A stretch of 64,000 nucleotides of DNA from Nematostella vectensis. Taxonomy: Eukaryota > Cnidaria > Anthozoa > Actiniaria > Edwardsiidae. Shown piece after piece: positions 47,762 to 56,599 of this stretch (the first letter of the stretch is position 1; each line of letters opens with the position of its first letter). Made by a program: the position numbers and the translations under genes. Under the pieces are notes generated by a model, which had not been told where the DNA came from, searched no databases, and saw nothing but the letters and a program-made list of their open reading frames with translations. The stretch spans positions 12,412,460 to 12,476,459 of the forward strand of contig NC_064047.1 in NCBI RefSeq assembly GCF_932526225.1. Reading direction: 5' to 3'.

Positions 47762-48346
47762 ATGGAGGAACCTCAAGGAAGTACTAGCGCCCAGCCTGCC
47801 GGAACGTCAGCGGAACCTGCTCAAGAACCTGCTCGTACGCCTTCGGCGTTGGCCGAGCGAATCACGAGCCCCGAACCACCCGCGACCCGACCTAAACACC
47901 CTGGACGAGTCGAAGCCGGAAGGCGCTTGGCAAAGTGGAACCGAATTAACAGAGCGAAGATTGAGGCACTTCGTGTCGCGCAGTCGCCGGTGGCCCCGGG
48001 GCCGAGCGAGCCGCAGGGCTTGCGCGCGCGCGCCGACGATGCCTTCGGCATCACACACACACCAGCCCCGGAAAGCAACTCTGCTTGGTCGGCTAGCTCG
48101 GTTATCGGGGTCGCTGGTCTTCTAGTGTCGTTGATCGGCCTCTACACACGTAGGCAGGAGCTGGCTGCCGCGTTCTCTCGTACACCAGCTGTTAACCAGC
48201 GAGCCACCGATCCGCATGCCACCGAAGGTGCCGACGACGTGACTCCGCCCGCAAGGCCGCCGCTGGCGGCCGCACAGCAGACCAAGGATCGCGTTCCGGC
48301 GACAGCGCTTCGCGCTCCCGGATCTCGGCTGTTATCCATGGAGTAA
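47762..48346 (+). CDS. Element ORF2, small protein with one membrane segment
   Basis: Starts at ATG 47762. A Pro/Ala/Thr-rich N-terminus is followed by a basic helical stretch (HPGRVEAGRRLAKWNRINRA), a disordered linker, one hydrophobic segment (SVIGVAGLLVSLIGLYTRRQ, about residues 118-137) and a polar tail. It would insert once in a membrane, basic side flanking. No known domain recognised. The basic helix could contact nucleic acid or phospholipid; that is speculation. Confidence 0.55.
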   Translation: MEEPQGSTSAQPAGTSAEPAQEPARTPSALAERITSPEPPATRPKHPGRVEAGRRLAKWNRINRAKIEALRVAQSPVAPGPSEPQGLRARADDAFGITHTPAPESNSAWSASSVIGVAGLLVSLIGLYTRRQELAAAFSRTPAVNQRATDPHATEGADDVTPPARPPLAAAQQTKDRVPATALRAPGSRLLSME

Positions 48347-48416
48347 GCAGACATTTAGACACGAGGGCCCCACCCATATCCGCACGTCCGTGCATATACG
48401 CGCGTACGCATATATA

Positions 48417-48641
48417 ATGTCGACGACGCAGCAGAGCAAGATTAGAAAGACCATCATCGACGTCGCAGTCATAACCGGCCTCGTCGCCGGTATCGGCTGG
48501 GTTAGGCGCAAGGTCTTGCGCGAGGACTTCACCAAAGACCCCTCCTCGAACGCCATGAACTACGCAAAAATGACTTCCGCCGTTGCAGGTGCTGACGCTT
48601 TGAAGGGTTGCCTTGAGGACCAGAAGATCCTGCCCATGTAG
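48417..48641 (+). CDS. Element ORF3, 74-aa protein with short hydrophobic N-terminus
   Basis: ATG 48417 follows an AT stretch (TATATA) and the palindromic word described upstream. The protein has a hydrophobic segment (IIDVAVITGLVAGIGWV), then a basic patch (RRKVL) and a compact polar end with SNAMNYAKMTSAVAGADALK. Likely a small membrane-associated protein; function unknown. Confidence 0.55.
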   Translation: MSTTQQSKIRKTIIDVAVITGLVAGIGWVRRKVLREDFTKDPSSNAMNYAKMTSAVAGADALKGCLEDQKILPM

Positions 48642-48715
48642 TAGCGTAGGCCGTGTATTAGACTCGTGCGCGCTTTGCGCATACACACAGCACGCGAAGT
48701 GTGCTTCGCACAAAC

Positions 48716-49141
48716 ATGGCCTCTATCGCGATTTTGGTTGGCGGCGCCGTCCTAAACGCGACTGCATTCGTTGGTGGCAACTACCTCGCAAAGTTCCTGT
48801 CGAACGATGAGAGCCCCGCCTTAGCTGAGAAGGAGAGGCACGACAAGGCCCTAGAGAAATACCAACAAGACTATGGACGCTACCAGCAGCGGCGGCAAAA
48901 AATCCTCGATTGGCAAGCTCAAAGTCGTGAGAGAGGGTCCCTCGCAAAGCAGAACTTCACCTACACCGACTACGCGCTCAAACTCTACAACCAGACCCGG
49001 CCGAAACAATCCCTGGAGTCGATGCGGGCCCCCGAGCTGTCCGACTACTACATCCCCAGCAAAACGCAAAAGAACGCCGAGTTGGCGTACATTGGCGGAG
49101 GCGCTCTCGCCATCGGCTACACAGCTAGCCGCTTGCTGTGA
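48716..49141 (+). CDS. Element ORF4, 141-aa protein with membrane segments at both ends
   Basis: ATG 48716. Hydrophobic N-terminus (SIAILVGGAVLNATAFVGGN), a long charged helical middle (KERHDKALEKYQQDYGRYQQ), a segment with APELSDYY, and a hydrophobic C-terminus (ELAYIGGGALAIGYTASRLL). This end-anchored hairpin layout suggests a structural or membrane-remodelling role. No named family. Confidence 0.6.
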   Translation: MASIAILVGGAVLNATAFVGGNYLAKFLSNDESPALAEKERHDKALEKYQQDYGRYQQRRQKILDWQAQSRERGSLAKQNFTYTDYALKLYNQTRPKQSLESMRAPELSDYYIPSKTQKNAELAYIGGGALAIGYTASRLL

Positions 49142-49277
49142 TGCAGCTGCCGTTGAAACGTGTTTCTGCGCTGCGTCTAGGCGGCCTTTTTCCATGCAGC
49201 TCGTATACGTACGCCGAAGGCGTAGCAGACGGCAACCGCCTGTTGGAGACTGATACACCCGTCGCGATACGCACGTA

Positions 49278-50237
49278 ATGGCGGCGAAGCGCATGTCCGA
49301 CGAAGAACTCGACGCGTTCCTTCGTCCTATATACTACGCCAGAGGCGGCTTCCAGGGAGTGACCGCTCTGCATGCCAAACTTCCCAAGGGCTCAGCCTCC
49401 ATGGATCGAGTGCGCAAGTGGGTATGCTCGCAGCCCGTCGGGGGCTACACACAGACGCCCCCTCCTCCGACTACCTACGCCCACTTCTCGGAGCAGATAC
49501 CAAACCGTATCCACCAGTCGGACCTGCTATTCTTGCCAACCGACCGCGAGTACAAGTATGCCCTGACTGTCTTTGACGTTGCTTCACGATATAAAGCCGC
49601 CCGCCCACTGAGGACTACGAGCGCGGCCGTCGTCTCCCGCGAACTCGCTGGCATCTATGCAGAGGGACCTCTCACATGGCCTAAAGTCCTCATGGTTGAT
49701 GACGGCACGGAGTTCAAGGGTGCCACCACAAAGCTCCTAACAGACCACGGGGTGGAGGTCAGGGCACCAGGGCACCACAGGAGCCAAGCTTTCGCCGAGT
49801 CTTTACATCGCTGGCTGGCGCAGCGCCTATTTCGTGCGCAGTACTCGAAGGAGCTTGCGTCCGGCAAGACAAACCGCGAGTGGGTTACTGCTTTGCCAAT
49901 CGTCATCTCGGACATGAACGCAACGAAGACTCGCATGACTGGCCTTGCGCCTGAGGACGCCATAAAGCTGAGGCGCGTGCCTCTCAAAGCCAAAAAGCCC
50001 CCCTTAGAGGTCGGAACGGAGGTGTACATCGCCGTAAACGAGGAAGACCTTCAGGACAAGGGCCGACGGCGAGCGACGGACCCAATACTAAAGAGGGTCA
50101 TGGAGCCCGGACAGCCAGTGTTGTATTACACGGCGTACTCTAAGCACGGCTTCACGCGATCGCAGTTGCGTAGCGTGACGCCAGCGCGATCGAAGAAATC
50201 TTCTGGTCGCGCTAGCGTCACCATAGCGCCACGCTAG
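49278..50237 (+). CDS. Retroviral-type DDE integrase of the element
   Basis: 319 aa from ATG 49278. The N-terminal helical region is followed by an RNase H-fold core with catalytic D82 (HQSDLLFL), D141 (VDDGTEF) and E174 (QAFAESLHRWL). D141 and E174 are separated by 32 residues, close to the usual 35. A C-terminal basic, beta-rich part (about 245-300) resembles the SH3/chromo-like tail of such integrases. The usual zinc-binding HHCC domain is not evident. It would insert the element into host DNA. The frame is intact, so this gene may still be functional or recently so. Confidence 0.85.
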   Translation: MAAKRMSDEELDAFLRPIYYARGGFQGVTALHAKLPKGSASMDRVRKWVCSQPVGGYTQTPPPPTTYAHFSEQIPNRIHQSDLLFLPTDREYKYALTVFDVASRYKAARPLRTTSAAVVSRELAGIYAEGPLTWPKVLMVDDGTEFKGATTKLLTDHGVEVRAPGHHRSQAFAESLHRWLAQRLFRAQYSKELASGKTNREWVTALPIVISDMNATKTRMTGLAPEDAIKLRRVPLKAKKPPLEVGTEVYIAVNEEDLQDKGRRRATDPILKRVMEPGQPVLYYTAYSKHGFTRSQLRSVTPARSKKSSGRASVTIAPR

Positions 50238-50253
50238 CGCCACCCTAGCGTGA

Positions 50254-52293
50254 TCAGCGCTTGTGCCTTCTATTGCAGCTGAGGCACGTGAGTCTGACAT
50301 TCCACTTGTAGTGACCCTGACTGTCGTCCCGCCGGTCGATACTGAAGCATTGGGGATGACTCTTGGTGTACCCCTGAAGCAGAAGCTGAGTGCCACAGAG
50401 CGTGCCCTTTTTTTCCGCGTTAGCAATCATGCCGAGCACGTGGTCTACCGTCAGAACGTGGTGCGGCCCCGTGTACTTCGTGCGACCCTTTTGCCTGTCG
50501 TCTATAGCGTATCGCTTGATTCGTGCTATAATAAGCTCTTCACTGGGCGTAGCCTGCAGCCCTGTGGGAACCAAGGCACCGGGGGTGTCATCGGGGGGGA
50601 TCACGCGGACTATCTGGTCGGCGAGCCGCACGCGGGAGATGCCGGTGTATACAACATTCGTGATCCAGCCCTCTAAGCTGTGGTCTATGATGAACAGACG
50701 TCTTGGATTCTGGATGGTCTTGCCCTGCACCCGGTGGACTGTCCCCCAGCCCACGTATTTCCACTCGAGGGGAAGCCCGTTAAGGACCACGCCGAGAGGG
50801 ACCTCGACTACCGTGCCTTTGTACGCGTCGACCTTCTCACCCCTTTTGCCTGGCACGGGCACCGGCCGCCCTTGCTTGCGATAACGATGTGCGATGCTAG
50901 GATCGGGGTCAAAGCGGATGGTTGCTGGCAATCGGGGGTAGTTTTTCCTGTGGTGCTCTACCAATCGCTGCTGGACAAGGGCCCCCATCTTGTTGGTCGA
51001 GCACACCCACATATCGCTTGGGTGGGCCTGCTCGATCGCCGCGTCGAACGCCACCCCATCCCACTCCTCTCGAAACACCTCAAGCTGTTGGGAGTCTGGC
51101 TGACACCAAATCCGGCCCTTTATGTCGTGGAGCCTGGAGGAGGGCGCGGCAGAGCCGCAGTCGCATGTACTGTACGGCTTTCTGCAGTCTTCACACAGGC
51201 AGCGGTAGTCGGACTCAAACCAGCGGATGTTCCCTTGTGCCCACTCCTTGAGCATATCGTGAGGCCCCTCTTTATCTCCCCAGGGCGGGACCTGCCAATA
51301 AACGCCACAACACACTACCTGACACGGCCGCGTGGCGAGATACCCTCGGATGGCGCGTAGCACTTTAGTCTGTACCTTACAGCACTCGTCAATGATAATG
51401 ACTTCTGCGAGGCGGTCGAGTTTGTGCCCCAGCTCGGAAGGTCTCCACTCCTCTATCGGCTTCTCCGCTGGTATGCAGAGGTAGTGGTGGTATGTTTGAG
51501 CCTTCACCGCGAGGCGCGGGTTTTTGGGATGGTCGTGGGCGAGGTCGTTCTCGGGGGTGAGCACCACAACGTTACGGCCACGGAACATGCTCACCGCCCA
51601 CTCGGTCTTCCCCGATCCTCTCTGGCCGGCTAGATACATCCTTGCAGAGGTTGCGGCCACCAGATCGCACGGCAGACTCGGTGCAGTGCTTGGCTCCCTA
51701 GCCAAGCACCCCGACCTCTTCGGACCCCAAGCCGCTTCGGGCCGCCACTCGTACCCAGGCCTCTTGTGGCGCCACTCTCCATACCTCGGATTTCGCTCCA
51801 CGAGCTTCACACCACTGGGCACCGCCTTTGCGTATATGGCATTTGTGCACACTCGGAGGACGTCTTCGCGAGGGATCCGCCTAAACATGCGTCGCAACGC
51901 TATGTTTGTGTACGCCAAGACGAAGGCCCTGATATGGTACCATTGTGAGCGCCGGACTCCGTCTTTGTATTGGATCAGATGAGCCCCGTCGGCATGCTCG
52001 AAGTTAAGCAAGTGGTCGGTGCCCGCAAGTAGGTTTGTCAGATACGCGGCTTCTTCACGGTCGCGGACTACGATCGAGGACCAGTCGCCATGGCGAGCGC
52101 ACTTGTCTACGAAACGGACAGCGAGATCTCGACCCTGCGAGTCTTCGCCGCCGGGGCCGGAGTGGGGGAACTTGATGGAGTCCTTTTTTCCGACGCTATA
52201 CAACACCTCCCTCGCCGCGGGCATGGCGAGGTCACCCGAGTCTAGCAGGTCCTTGAGCTCTGGCGTGGTGATCCAGCCCTCGTTTTGTTCCAA
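50254..52293 (-). CDS. SF1 helicase with N-terminal PolB-like remnant and C-terminal HNH domain
   Basis: 679-codon frame, probably the C-terminal part of a longer gene. Residues 118-160 resemble the end of a family B polymerase palm, with CTNAIYA where DTD is usual. Helicase motifs: Walker A AGQRGSGKT (about 222-230), Walker B IIIDEC (299-304), motif III-like GVYWQVPPWG (330-339), motif V GTVHRVQGKT (517-526) and motif VI VVYTGISRVR (547-556), the pattern of Pif1/Dda-type SF1 enzymes. A Cys cluster sits at 365-379. The C-terminus (about 637-679) has SIDRRD, N665 and CLSCN as in HNH nucleases. The frame's first codon is TTG and it is in phase with the upstream frame across one TAG, so this is not a true start. 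Confidence 0.8.
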   Translation of the reverse strand: MEQNEGWITTPELKDLLDSGDLAMPAAREVLYSVGKKDSIKFPHSGPGGEDSQGRDLAVRFVDKCARHGDWSSIVVRDREEAAYLTNLLAGTDHLLNFEHADGAHLIQYKDGVRRSQWYHIRAFVLAYTNIALRRMFRRIPREDVLRVCTNAIYAKAVPSGVKLVERNPRYGEWRHKRPGYEWRPEAAWGPKRSGCLAREPSTAPSLPCDLVAATSARMYLAGQRGSGKTEWAVSMFRGRNVVVLTPENDLAHDHPKNPRLAVKAQTYHHYLCIPAEKPIEEWRPSELGHKLDRLAEVIIIDECCKVQTKVLRAIRGYLATRPCQVVCCGVYWQVPPWGDKEGPHDMLKEWAQGNIRWFESDYRCLCEDCRKPYSTCDCGSAAPSSRLHDIKGRIWCQPDSQQLEVFREEWDGVAFDAAIEQAHPSDMWVCSTNKMGALVQQRLVEHHRKNYPRLPATIRFDPDPSIAHRYRKQGRPVPVPGKRGEKVDAYKGTVVEVPLGVVLNGLPLEWKYVGWGTVHRVQGKTIQNPRRLFIIDHSLEGWITNVVYTGISRVRLADQIVRVIPPDDTPGALVPTGLQATPSEELIIARIKRYAIDDRQKGRTKYTGPHHVLTVDHVLGMIANAEKKGTLCGTQLLLQGYTKSHPQCFSIDRRDDSQGHYKWNVRLTCLSCNRRHKR

Positions 52294-52332
52294 GTGCTGC
52301 CCTACCCTCCCGGAAGTGTAGGGGTTGCAGGC

Positions 52333-53346
52333 CTAAGAGAACCCCCACTCGGTCAACTGAATGGCCCCGGTCAGTTGAAGAACCTCGCTCAATGGCCGTC
52401 CCGCAACATCCGCGATACGATACACGTTCGTAGGGAAGCCGTATTTCCGTACCAGATCAATGGCGTCCGAGGCGCCGCCGAAGACACTGTCCTCGCATCC
52501 TAGGTACGCCGCACGCATGTCGATGTGCGCATGAGGCTGCGCCTCTACGTTTTCCTTGCTATTCCACAATTTGGACTCAACCTGCGCCGCTCGCCAGACG
52601 TCCCTGTATTTAAGAGGCGTTGGCCTGATGTTTTCTCTTTGGGTCCACTTCTTGAAGCGATACCCTATTGCGCCCCCCATCGAGTGCGTAGCTTCGGTGT
52701 ACTCTTGGTAGGCTGGGTGATCATCAGGGAGCCATTGAGGATCATGTCCAGTCTCGTCTGAAAACGCCCTGTCGATAGCCCATCCGTCTTGTCCCGATCG
52801 GTACAGTTTGCCTTCGTGCGTGACTATAACACGCCCACACAGCCAGACCCTCGTGCTTCTGGGGATCGCCCTGTTTATAAAGCGGATAAGCACCTCTCGC
52901 ACCTTCGCCTCGTGCGTTTTTGCGGCGGCACTGGTAGCGCGAGGCGCTTCCTCTCCCTGACATAACGAACGAAGCTCCCTCTCAGCCTCGAAGTCTAGGC
53001 CGTGGACGCTCGCGATTGCAGGTGGTTCAGTCGGAAGCTCCGCCCAGGCGTGGTTATTGTGGCAAGGGGTGGTGATCCTCGTCTTAGTCCCGTACTTCCC
53101 CGAGTCCCACAGGACGTTACCCAGGGCGTCCACGGCTACTAACTTTACCTCGAGCTTCCTTTCCATCTCAAAGAATTCTTCTTTGGTGCATCCCGTAGTG
53201 GCCAGCTTCTTGTCAAATCGCTCGAGGATCTTGCCTCGTGTCTTGGTTAGACCAAGGGAGCGCGAGGTGCCGCGATTCCTCAAGAAGTCGGCAACATAGC
53301 TCACAACACAGTTAACGAAGGCGTCACTCCCCTCTCGCACAAACAT
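52333..53346 (-). CDS. PolB-like N-terminal half, ending at an in-frame TAG
   Basis: 337 codons from ATG at 53346; the frame is open upstream to about 53412. A motif A-like HIDMRAAYLG (D276) and the earlier CHNNHAW suggest a family B polymerase-like protein of the protein-primed type. It ends at TAG 52333-52335, in the same frame as the helicase ORF 13 codons further on. So one polypeptide of over 1000 residues (PolB-like, helicase, HNH) was probably encoded. Recognition of PolB is by weak motifs only. Confidence 0.55.
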   Translation of the reverse strand: MFVREGSDAFVNCVVSYVADFLRNRGTSRSLGLTKTRGKILERFDKKLATTGCTKEEFFEMERKLEVKLVAVDALGNVLWDSGKYGTKTRITTPCHNNHAWAELPTEPPAIASVHGLDFEAERELRSLCQGEEAPRATSAAAKTHEAKVREVLIRFINRAIPRSTRVWLCGRVIVTHEGKLYRSGQDGWAIDRAFSDETGHDPQWLPDDHPAYQEYTEATHSMGGAIGYRFKKWTQRENIRPTPLKYRDVWRAAQVESKLWNSKENVEAQPHAHIDMRAAYLGCEDSVFGGASDAIDLVRKYGFPTNVYRIADVAGRPLSEVLQLTGAIQLTEWGFS

Positions 53347-53539
53347 TGGCCCAGGCTTACCATTTTGCTCAGGTAAAGCTCGTATCTCACGTAGACGAGG
53401 TACTCTCGCCCTTTATCCCAAATACCCGCATCGATGCCTTCCAGGGCGCCGACTGCGATTTGCCCCCCCCCCCCCCCCCCCTTTTGACTAACGACCCACC
53501 GATCTTGTGCTCCGAGCGCCCTTCCTACTCTGTGATTGG

Positions 53540-54316
53540 CGCCAATGGCTCTGCGGGGGCCTTACCAACGACCGTGAAGAGTCTGTAACGCCGGACGGGG
53601 TCTACCATCTCGAGCACCAGCGGAAGCACTGTTTCGCCCGCAGAGACTCTCGCACGTGCGAGACACACCACACCGAGCCGTCGTCATTAATATCAGGCCC
53701 CCGCACAACCGGCTTTAGAGCAATCACACCTGTTCCACCAAGATCTCGTACCTCCTGGTAAACACTGGCGCCGCCGACGAAGCTAGAGCAGTACTCCTCG
53801 GGGTCTGGGCCCTCTTGCCGCCGTCCCGGCAGCAGAGGGTCGACTTCCTCTGTCCACACTCTCGCCGGTACGAGCGGCTTAAGCAGCTTGTGTTTGACAT
53901 CGTCGGGGATGTCTTCGTCCAGGATGTACTGGACCAGCCCTGCCAGTACGGCGGGCGCCTCTTTGTCAGGCATGCTATCGAGAATCTCCTGGTAAACACC
54001 GGCGCTTATGTCTCGGCCCCGAAGAGTGGCATCCACGCTTTGGGAACCGAAGATGAGCGCCCCCGACGAAGAGAGAATAGTACTTCTCGGGGGCTAAGCC
54101 CTCCGGGCCCCCTTGCTGCCGTCCCGGCAGCAAAGGGTCGACTTTCTCTGTCCACACTTTCTCCGGTACGAGCGGTTTAAGCAGCCTGTGTTTGACATCG
54201 TCGGGGATGTCCTCGTCCTGGATGTTCTGGACCAGCCCTGCCAGCACGGCTGGCGCATCTTTGTCGCGCATGTTACCGAGAACCTCCTCTATGTAAGCGT
54301 CCATGTTTGGGCACAC
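53540..54316 (-). pseudogene. Eroded upstream part of the polymerase-helicase gene with tandem duplication
   Basis: Two minus-strand frames (54316-53975 and 54036-53602) encode the same stretch twice: AVLAGLVQNIQDEDIPDDVK and AVLAGLVQYILDEDIPDDVK, each followed by KPLVP, a DPLLPGR motif and SLFVGG or SSFVGG. The DNA unit of roughly 290 bp is directly repeated. Frame changes, another in-frame TAG near 53540 and a C run at 53463-53480 separate it from the downstream gene. Domain identity unknown. Confidence 0.55.
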
Positions 54317-54380
54317 CTTGTGCCACCCAGTCTCTAACTGAGAGTTTGGGCATGCCCTGCGCCACCCAGTCTCTAATTGA
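54303..54380. repeat. ~37-bp direct duplication
   Basis: GTTTGGGCA(C/T)(A/G)CC, TGCGCCACCCAGTCTCTAA and similar occur twice in succession within the damaged part of the leftward gene. Confidence 0.75.
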
Positions 54381-54463
54381 CCGCACCGCGGGCTGCGATG
54401 TCAGACAGGACGAGTGCGAACCATTTCCGAGCGCGCCTCTCGATGCCACGCATCCTCTGCCCT

Positions 54464-54709
54464 TTACGATTCGCTCCGCAGGGGCGGCACAACCGCGCCT
54501 CCGACTGAGTCCCTCCCCCTGCACGGCACGGGGAGGGGGCTGCCCTTACGGAGCCTTTGTAGGTGCACCTTGCAGTAGGTGTCCATGCACCTCCGGCCGC
54601 ACGTGTTTGCGTGGCCGATCTTCAGCCACCCGCAATAATATTTTCCGCACTTCATCCTTCGAGCGCTCGGTATACCACAGGACAGACGGATGTCTAATTG
54701 CAAGTCCAA
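54464..54709 (-). pseudogene. Cys-rich zinc-binding-like N-terminal fragment
   Basis: The minus strand encodes MKCGKYYCGWLKIGHANTCG followed by RRCMDTYCKVH, a C/H pattern that could bind zinc, then frame damage. As the rightmost coding block of the element it may be the original N-terminus of the leftward gene. Confidence 0.4.
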
Positions 54710-54915
54710 CGCCTAATTAATTATTCATGCACGCGAAACACCTGCGGCCCCAATTCATTATTCGTGCACGCGAAACACCTGCAGCCCTAATTGATTATTC
54801 ATGTACGCGAAATCTATTTGGCCTACATTAGCTTATGTCGATTGTTTATGTACGTGAAATTGTTTTGGCCTACATTAGCTTTTGCCGATTGTTTATGTAC
54901 GTGAAGCATTATCTG
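54706..54915. repeat. Terminal ~50-bp degenerate tandem repeats at the right end of the element
   Basis: About five units with TTATTCATGCACGCGAAACA or TGTTTATGTACGTGAA, decaying rightward. They are AT-rich, unlike the coding body, and end near a GGCTGGGAGGCCCGG palindrome at about 54933. Could be replication-origin or terminal-repeat remnants. Confidence 0.55.
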
Positions 54916-54989
54916 CCTGATATATAGAGACGGGGCTGGGAGGCCCGGATGGGCGATCATTCTTTTATATTCAGATCACGTCAAGATTA

Positions 54990-55305
54990 GGGGGGTCAAT
55001 AGGGGGAGGTAAATCCGCCGTTCCGCTACATTTTTGGAGCAAATTCGTGGATCCGCATATTTTTTTAGATCCGCATGGTTTCACAAAACAATAGCATCGA
55101 TTGAAATTTATTTAAAATCCGAAATTTGACCGTCGAAGCAGTCAAAATCCGAAATCCGCACCCAAATTGTGAAAAGATCCATGATCTGCCCTACTCTCAA
55201 AATCCGCCAATCCGCTAGAATAATAATAAAAATCCGTAATCCGTGAGCATTTCGGGGCCGAATCCGCCAATCCGCGAACCTATTCACCCCCCCCCCCCCC
55301 CCCCC
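54990..55305. mobile_element. MITE with GATTA target duplication, copy 3
   Basis: Same element and same flanks as 5688-6001. GATTA at 54985-54989 and 55306-55310. The right C run is longer here. Confidence 0.65.
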
Positions 55306-55698
55306 GATTAGGTATTGAAGCTGTCTCTAACTGAATAAAGTAGTCAGCTCGTTTCTATGTCCTTCTTTATACGCTACGGGTCTACACGTGTTGCAAATGT
55401 ATAAACACAACTAAATGTGGCGTAATCAATCCAAGTGAGCACGACGTTTCACAATAACTTGATAGAAAGTAAAGCTATGGAAAATTTGCAGCAATAAAAT
55501 CGCCAATTAGGCCTTGATTCTGCACAAATTCATAAATCGTATATGTGAAATTTTGAATTCCGATGCAATGATTTGCGATGACGTCACAGAATTGTATACT
55601 TTGCGTCAGGAAAAGGCTTCCGTAAGATCATAGTGATCATCAATGCAGATTTCTCGGGACGACGAAAAAAATAGTTGCATTTTATGACTGGGCTACCA

Positions 55699-55782
55699 TA
55701 CCCTGGTTCCAGAGCCTCGAACGTCTCTCTATCTAGTGGCCAGCCACTAAATAGAGACGTTCGAGGCTTTGGAACCAGGGTA
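55699..55782. repeat. Palindromic hairpin element, copy 3
   Basis: Matches 6395-6478 with compensating-position differences; arms still pair. Confidence 0.7.
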
Positions 55783-55865
55783 GGGCTACCACAGGTATCC
55801 CAGTAAAAAGTTGTTGTGTGTTCGTGATGGGTGGGGGGGGGGGGGGGTTTAGACATGCCAAAAAA

Positions 55866-56512
55866 GGGGCGGCGGAGCTGTCCTTAAACACCACCAGGCC
55901 AGGTGAAAATTTAATTTCGAGCCCATATTCAGGTGTGTAAATATTATTGTATAGGATGGACTGGGGGCATGCTCCACCGTGAAAATTTTGCCATTTTTAA
56001 ATATGTGAAATGCTAATTTTCGTTAAAACCTCAATAGAGAACAGCATCATTAGCTCCTTGCCGACTGAAATCTTATTTACATATCTTTTTATACCACCAA
56101 TCGGAAAAGTTAGTAGGGGGGGGGGACTTCGACATGAATGGAAAAAGTAGAGGCAGCACTTTAGGGGATAATGATTTTCAATGCCTGCCAAATGAAAGTC
56201 ATTAAAGTGCAAACAGAAGGTGCATCATATTAATTTATCTATTTTGTAGGGGGTCTTGTACCCTGGTCCCAGGGCCTCGAGCGTCCTTCTATTCAGTGGC
56301 CAGCGAGGTTGAGACGTCTCAACCTCGCTGGCCACTAAATAGAGAGACGCACGAGGCTCTGGGGCCAGGGTAGGGGTCTTGGGCTCTCCCCAGTAACAAT
56401 TTTGAAATTCCAGTTCTAGGAGACTCGAAAATTGACCAGAATGCCTGTTTAAAAAATAAGGCCTTCTCCTAGAACCTGTATCAAAAATGACGATATAAAT
56501 CATAGATGTTTA
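55866..56512. other. Copy 3-specific insertion of about 650 bp
   Basis: It interrupts the alignment with copy 1 after GACATGCCAAAAAA (copy 1 position about 6562) and contains a further hairpin element. No coding potential. Confidence 0.55.
56259..56372. repeat. Longer hairpin element of the same foldback family
   Basis: Ends TACCCTGGTCCCAGGGCCTC and GGCTCTGGGGCCAGGGTA pair. The centre is a second palindrome, AGGTTGAGACGTCTCAACCT. Confidence 0.7.
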
Positions 56513-56599
56513 TTTGCTTGAATTCGTTTGTCCTTAGAAATCCTTCACTAACGCAGGTGGGAAGCCTGTGCTGTGACAACGCTGGGTTTCAGTGAATGT

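Larger units (their letters stand above)
46985..54956. mobile_element. GC-rich Polinton-like integrating element, atypical gene set
   Basis: Densely coding DNA, much richer in G+C than both flanks. Five rightward ORFs end with a DDE integrase at 50237; a leftward PolB-like/SF1 helicase/HNH gene ends at 50254, so the two arms converge with a 16-bp gap. Integrase plus PolB is the signature of Polintons/Mavericks and adintoviruses. No double-jelly-roll capsid, packaging ATPase or protease was found. The right edge abuts locus copy 3 at about 54957; the left edge abuts the gypsy fragment. No terminal inverted repeat was found, so one or both ends may be lost. Confidence 0.6.

Noticed and set aside
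50263-52503. Plus-strand frames of up to 226 codons opposite the helicase gene
   Set aside because: They are shadows of a GC-rich coding region; only the minus strand shows ordered helicase motifs.
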